NCBI RefSeq assembly: GCF_042434745.1
Contig: NZ_JBHLSS010000084.1
Length of the DNA stretch: 26,737 nucleotides
Reading direction: 5' to 3' (one strand)
Source: Azotobacter paspali
GTDB lineage: Bacteria > Pseudomonadota > Gammaproteobacteria > Pseudomonadales > Pseudomonadaceae
In this document: piece by piece, positions 23,529 to 26,737 of the stretch
Numbering within the stretch: position 1 is the first letter of the stretch
How the letters are laid out: each line of letters opens with the position of its first letter
Notes under the pieces: model-generated
Database searches by the model: none
The model's input: only the letters and a program-made list of their open reading frames with translations
Told to the model about the DNA's origin: nothing
Made by a program: the position numbers and the translations under genes

Positions 23529-24736
23529 GCCAGCGCAATGTCGTCCATCGCGGCGTCTGGGCGCTGGCGGTCACGGCGTTCGCCATCGGCGTGGCCGAGT
23601 TCATCGTGGTCGGCGTGCTGCCGGCTATCGCCGAGGACCTCGGCGTACCGCTGGCACGCGCCGGCGGGCTGGTGGGGCTGTACGCGCTGGCATTGGCCAT
23701 CGGTACGCCGCTGGTGGTACTGGGATTGGCCCGGCTGCCGCGCAAGCCCGTGCTACTGACCTTGGTGGCGGTGTTTCTCGCCGGCAACCTGCTGTCGGCG
23801 CTCTCGACCAGCTATGCGATGCTGCTGGCCGGGCGCATCTTGACGGCGGTGGCTCATGGCAGCTTCTTCGCCATCGGCGCGACACTGGCAGCCCGGCTAG
23901 CCCCCGAGGGGCAGGCCAGCCGGGCGATCGCGCTGATGTTCGCGGGCCTCACGCTGGCGATGGTGACCGGCGTGCCGCTAGGTAGCTTGATCGGCAACGG
24001 CTTGGGTTGGCGGTTGCCATTCTTCGCCGTCGTGCTGTTGGCCGCGCTGGGCTGGCTGGCGACCGCACTGTGGGTACCAGCCCTGCCGGCGCAGGCGGCA
24101 GGGCGTGCCGGTAGCCAACTGACGGCGCTGGCGCGACCCGAGATCCTGACGATGATGAGCATCACCAGCCTCGGCTTCGGTGCCAGCTTCGCGGCTTTCA
24201 CTTTCATCACGCCGATCCTGACCGACATCACCGGCTTCTCGACGCGGATTTCCAGCCTGCTGCTGGTGGTGTTCGGCGTGGCGACGCTGGTGGGCAATCT
24301 CATGGGCGGGCGCTGGGCCGCCAACCTGGGCTGGCCGGTAGCGCTGCGGCGCATGCTGGTGGGTCTGCTGGTCGTACTCGTGGCGATCGCATTACTGATG
24401 CCCTACCGGATACCGATGGTGGCGCTGCTGTTCGTCTGGGGCCTGCTGGCCTTCGGCATGTCGCCGGGCTTCCAGGCCGGCATGCTGGCTACCGCTGAAC
24501 GCTGGACGCCGCGTGCGGTGGATTTCGCTTCGGCGTTGAACATTTCGGCATTCAACCTGGGTATCACGCTGGGGGAGACGTTGGGTAGCGTACTGGTGGT
24601 GCGAGGTGATATGGCGCTGACGCCTTGGGCGGGTGTCGGGCTGGCGTTGATCGCGCAGTTGCCGCTGGCGTGGCTGGCACAGCGGTCGTCCGGTGCCGGA
24701 ACGGTACCGGCCGTTGGTGGGTGGGAGGGGCGATGA
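23525..24736 (+). CDS. MFS exporter (DHA1 / AraJ-like)
   Basis: A 403-residue major facilitator transporter with about twelve membrane helices. The start WALAVTAFAIGVAEFIVVGV (then LPAIAEDLGV) is typical of the AraJ/YdhP/YdeA group of drug or sugar efflux pumps; motif A is reduced to LGLARLPRKPVLL, and GRILTAVAHGSFFAIGATLA in helices 4-5 with TGVPLGSLIGNGLGWRLPF after them are characteristic. The ATG at 23525 overlaps the OYE stop, so translation is coupled. The substrate cannot be read from sequence; efflux of a toxic or aromatic compound fits the neighbours. The open frame reaches much further upstream, but only this part has family features. Confidence 0.93.
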   Translation: MSQRNVVHRGVWALAVTAFAIGVAEFIVVGVLPAIAEDLGVPLARAGGLVGLYALALAIGTPLVVLGLARLPRKPVLLTLVAVFLAGNLLSALSTSYAMLLAGRILTAVAHGSFFAIGATLAARLAPEGQASRAIALMFAGLTLAMVTGVPLGSLIGNGLGWRLPFFAVVLLAALGWLATALWVPALPAQAAGRAGSQLTALARPEILTMMSITSLGFGASFAAFTFITPILTDITGFSTRISSLLLVVFGVATLVGNLMGGRWAANLGWPVALRRMLVGLLVVLVAIALLMPYRIPMVALLFVWGLLAFGMSPGFQAGMLATAERWTPRAVDFASALNISAFNLGITLGETLGSVLVVRGDMALTPWAGVGLALIAQLPLAWLAQRSSGAGTVPAVGGWEGR

Positions 24737-24749
24737 TGGGGGATGCCAT

Positions 24750-24945
24750 CTTCGCCGCTTCCTGGCTGTTGCCGAAGAACGCCGCACCGCCCGAGTTGTC
24801 GAGCGATTGCAGATCGGGTAGTCGTCGCTGTCGCGTGCCTTCAAGGAACTGGTAAAGAGGCTCGGGGAGGTAGCCTTTCGGCTGTCACACCGGTCGCTCC
24901 GGGCGGGCAAGCTGTTTTCGGAGCGGGTGCGCAGGCCGGCGGCAT
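24750..24945 (+). pseudogene. Remnant of a LysR-type DNA-binding domain with an in-frame amber codon
   Basis: One plus-strand frame reads LRRFLAVAEERRTARVVERL then QIG, stop, SSLSRAFKELVKRLGEVAFR, then LSHRSLRAGKLFSERVRR. This follows the LysR helix-turn-helix consensus from end to end, with the TAG at 24819-24821 where the family has a conserved Gln (usual pattern ISQPPLSR), consistent with a CAG to TAG change. The residues between the wing and the next helix are shortened by about three (LT/E missing). No start codon and no effector domain are present. It begins 14 nt after the MFS stop and so is a fragment of another regulator gene. I am fairly sure of the homology, which I matched by eye. 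Confidence 0.6.
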
Positions 24946-24963
24946 GCCGTATCCATCAGGGGA

Positions 24964-25137
24964 TGGCTCGGTCTATCGCAGCCGTTTGCTTCTCCGGGGC
25001 AATGGCATCATCCGCAAACCCATGGCTTCGAATACAAGGACCTGGACGGCAATGTCCGGCACTGGCGCCTCCTGTCAGAGCCAATTGGCGAAACCCGCTC
25101 CATACTTGGAGTTCAGCCATTTCTGGGAGCACTAAAG
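24964..25137 (+). pseudogene. Possible VOC (glyoxalase-like) C-terminal remnant
   Basis: The plus frame contains GQWHHPQTHGFEYKDLDGNV and then RHWRLL. This recalls the last strand of vicinal oxygen chelate proteins (pattern F-x-DLDG(H/N)xW). There is no start, and no N-terminal half is visible. The frame runs without a stop into the next small gene. The match is weak and could be chance. Confidence 0.25.
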
Positions 25138-25338
25138 ATGAGCGGGCTTGAGTTCGTTAAGGGCGATATCGTTGTGTTGAAAAGTGGCGGACCGGCGATG
25201 ACGGTCGAGAGTATCGGCAACTATGCCGAAGGTCTGGCGCGCGGGCCGGAGAGGGGAGCGAAGTGTATCTGGTTCGATGGGGGCAAGCCCCAGGAGCATG
25301 TTTTCGATGTGGCGGTGTTGGAGAGGGTTGACCCTTAG
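25138..25338 (+). CDS. DUF2158 / YodC-family small protein
   Basis: A 66-residue small cytoplasmic protein of the YodC-like DUF2158 family, whose function is unknown. KGDIVVLKSGGPAMTVESIG is the family hallmark, followed by KCIWFDGGKPQEHVFDVAVL. GGGAG lies 8 nt upstream of the ATG. A small insertion (NYAEGLARGPERGA) sits between the two conserved parts. The last base of its TAG stop is the first base of the MITE-like element, so the element abuts the gene. Such genes are common in prophages and genomic islands, which suits this patchwork region. Confidence 0.8.
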   Translation: MSGLEFVKGDIVVLKSGGPAMTVESIGNYAEGLARGPERGAKCIWFDGGKPQEHVFDVAVLERVDP

Positions 25339-25618
25339 GGCGAGTCATCAATTATTTCCCCGGCTGCGTTGCAGCCGGAAATGGGGCCAGGCAAGGCGCA
25401 GCCTTCAGGCAATGGTCATTCCCTTGCCAAAGGCTGCAACGCCGCATGGCCCCATTTCCGGCGCAACCTAGGCGGCTCCATCCGAAGGGACGGGCCTGTT
25501 TTGGCACAGCGCGGCGTTGCTCATCGTTCGTTTGGAATGACCAGATTTCTCTCCTCGCGTCTTGCCCTGTGCCAAAACAGGCTCCGTCGCAACGCGGGAA
25601 ATAATTGATGACTCGCCC
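25338..25618. mobile_element. 281-bp MITE-like element with nested hairpins
   Basis: The ends are perfect 23-bp terminal inverted repeats: 25338-25360 (GGGCGAGTCATCAATTATTT plus CCC) and 25596-25618. A further GCGTTGC/GCAACGC match lies just inside, offset by 5 nt. Between them are two hairpins with perfect 16-bp arms: A at 25374-25389 / 25447-25462 (GCCGGAAATGGGGCCA) and B at 25494-25509 / 25567-25582 (GCCTGTTTTGGCACAG). The loops of A and B carry complementary 10-mers, TGGTCATTCC at 25413-25422 and GGAATGACCA at 25534-25543. No transposase is encoded and no target duplication is obvious. The structure fits a non-autonomous miniature inverted-repeat element or large repetitive extragenic palindrome. 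Confidence 0.8.
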
Positions 25619-25655
25619 TGGTGCATGAGTTGTCGGGCGCCGGAGTGGCTGATGG

Positions 25656-25676
25656 CCCCGCTTCGTGCGGGGTTTT
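25656..25676 (+). terminator. Rho-independent terminator
   Basis: Stem CCCCGC (25656-25661) and GCGGGG (25667-25672) with loop TTCGT, followed by TTTTCTGTTT. It would end plus-strand transcripts from the DUF2158 gene, from which it is now separated by the MITE-like element. Confidence 0.8.
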
Positions 25677-25683
25677 CTGTTTC

Positions 25684-25873
25684 GGGGTGGTTCTGGACGG
25701 CACGGGAGGATACCGCCCAGCGGCGGAGCCGGCCGCCGGCGTTGACAGTGCTCCGATGCATGAACAAGCTGAAATTCGTTCGAATCTGCAAGGTGCTTGT
25801 TGAAGAGAGGCTGGATTGTCGGCCCCGGACGCGAGACGTGGGCGGTTCGGCTTGAATTTCAGGAGGAGCAATC
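25684..25873 (+). other. Leader region upstream of gam
   Basis: No gene of note. A 31-codon frame from an ATG at 25758 has no ribosome site. An inverted repeat ATTCG-TT-CGAAT lies at 25774-25785. AGGAGG immediately before the gam ATG is a strong ribosome site. Confidence 0.35.
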
Positions 25874-26401
25874 ATGGCGAAGGTTACTCATGCGAAGGCC
25901 AGTGCGGTCCGGTTTCCGGCTCCTCAAAGCCGCGACGAAGTGAACGAGGCGATTGCCAAAATTGGCCTGCTCCAGCGTGAGCGTGCGCGCATTCAGGCCG
26001 ACATGAATGATGAGCTGGCCAAGGTGAGGCTGCGTTACGAAGAGGTGGCTACGCCTCTCAACGAACAGATCGCGGCATTGACCCAGGGGGTGCATACCTG
26101 GTGCGAGGCGCATCGCTCGGAACTGACCGGGAACGGCAAGACCAAGTTCCACGATTTCGCCGCGGGCGAGATCAAGTGGCGCATGCGTCCGCCGCGGGTG
26201 ATGCTGCACTCCGTCGAAACCGTGCTGGAAGTCCTCAAGCGTCTGGGGCTGACGCGTTTCATCCGGGTGAAGGAGCAGGTGAATAAGGAGGCCATGCTCG
26301 CCGAGCCGGATGTGGTCGCCGGCGTGGCCGGGGTGAAGATCGAGCAGAGCGAGGACTTCGTCGTCGTGCCCTTCGGTAGCAAGCTCGAGGAAGTCGCCTG
26401 A
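25874..26401 (+). CDS. gam: Mu-type host-nuclease inhibitor Gam
   Basis: Gam of phage Mu binds double-stranded DNA ends and shields them from host exonucleases; it is related to eukaryotic and bacterial Ku. The 175-residue product matches the Mu family in length and layout: an N-terminal region SRDEVNEAIAKIGLLQRERA, a long charged helix (residues about 35-75, including IQADMNDELAKVRLRYEEVA), then the core GKTKFHDFAAGEIKWRMRPP and LKRLGLTRFIRVKEQVNKEA. AGGAGG precedes the ATG. No Mu A, B, Ner or structural gene is visible in the window, so this is either the edge of a Mu-like prophage extending to the right or an orphan gene kept by the host. Confidence 0.9.
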   Translation: MAKVTHAKASAVRFPAPQSRDEVNEAIAKIGLLQRERARIQADMNDELAKVRLRYEEVATPLNEQIAALTQGVHTWCEAHRSELTGNGKTKFHDFAAGEIKWRMRPPRVMLHSVETVLEVLKRLGLTRFIRVKEQVNKEAMLAEPDVVAGVAGVKIEQSEDFVVVPFGSKLEEVA

Positions 26402-26737
26402 GGAGAGAGCTTTGCTCCAACACAGGATGTAAGCTTGCCACTTCAGGGCGGCATCGCTTCGGCCTGCGCCGGTCGTCCCGTCTCCCGGACGGCATGGACT
26501 GGCCGGCCCTGGGCATGCTCGTGCCATGTCTTCTACCGGGCGTCAGCGTGCGGTTTCCGCCAATTGCATGTCGGCACTTGCTCAGACCTTGCAAAAGTAT
26601 TCCATGACGGTATCCGTTTCCTCGCTGCGGTTCTGCGCATCCAACGCCCGGACCAATCCATGCAGCGACTAGAGCATTTTTTGAAAACACGAATTCGACA
26701 TACAGGGGTTGCTCTTCCTGGTCATTTCGGGCCTCCT
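26402..26737. other. Right-end stretch with no recognised gene
   Basis: 336 nt after gam contain only short frames on both strands with no family I know. A CCGTC/GACGG inverted repeat and an AT-rich TTTTTTGAAAAC block are present. In an intact Mu-like early operon further small genes would be expected here. Confidence 0.4.

Noticed and set aside
25742..25747. Perfect TTGACA as a gam promoter
   Set aside because: No acceptable -10 box at 15-18 nt downstream; kept only as a weak possibility.
25468..25875. 135-codon minus-strand frame over the MITE-like element and gam leader
   Set aside because: Most of it is translation of the terminal repeat and hairpin B; no family features, and it runs through a terminator and the gam ribosome site.
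1..26737. CRISPR arrays, rRNA and tRNA genes, intact insertion sequences
   Set aside because: No regularly spaced direct repeats, no rRNA-like or cloverleaf sequence, and no transposase reading frame was found by eye on either strand.

Overview
The window looks like chromosomal DNA of a gammaproteobacterium, probably near Pseudomonadaceae or Halomonadaceae. The partial exodeoxyribonuclease VII small subunit at the left edge reads very like Pseudomonas XseB, and the coding style is moderately high in GC. This placement is an inference from remembered protein families; no search was run.

About 0.25-16.7 kb is a nearly complete hopanoid (bacterial sterol-like lipid) biosynthesis and transport cluster in three transcription blocks. 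Block 1 (minus): idi-hpnH-hpnB, ending next to xseB. Block 2 (plus): hpnI-hpnJ-hpnK-hpnL-ferritin-like gene. Block 3 (minus): squalene synthase-shc-hpnG-hpnN-hpnA. Blocks 1 and 2 diverge at about 3.2-3.4 kb. Blocks 2 and 3 converge at 8.86 kb with 5 bp between stop codons. Known family roles give this route: IDI balances IPP and DMAPP, a single squalene synthase makes squalene, Shc cyclises it, HpnH and HpnG attach and trim the adenosyl-derived side chain, HpnI, HpnK and HpnJ build a cyclitol-ether head group, and HpnN (perhaps with HpnL) moves product towards the outer membrane. hpnCDE, hpnO, hpnP and hpnM are not in the window. The ferritin-like protein keeps a full set of candidate di-iron ligands and has no role assigned by me.

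From 16.7 to 18.27 kb no gene can be recognised. The stretch holds a 942-nt stop-free but start-less frame and a cluster of palindromes, and may be decayed DNA.

From 18.27 to 24.74 kb lies an accessory redox/electrophile module: LysR regulator (minus), NQO1-type quinone reductase (plus), LysR regulator (minus), then a tightly packed plus-strand operon of a secreted SGNH hydrolase, an Old Yellow Enzyme and an MFS exporter. Both LysR genes are divergent from an enzyme gene, with AT-rich palindromic operator candidates between them.

From 24.74 kb to the end the DNA is a patchwork of remnants: a LysR helix-turn-helix fragment with an in-frame amber codon, a weak VOC-like tail, a small intact DUF2158/YodC-type gene, a 281-bp MITE-like element with perfect 23-bp terminal inverted repeats and two hairpins with complementary loops, a rho-independent terminator, and a Mu-type gam gene with no other phage gene in view.
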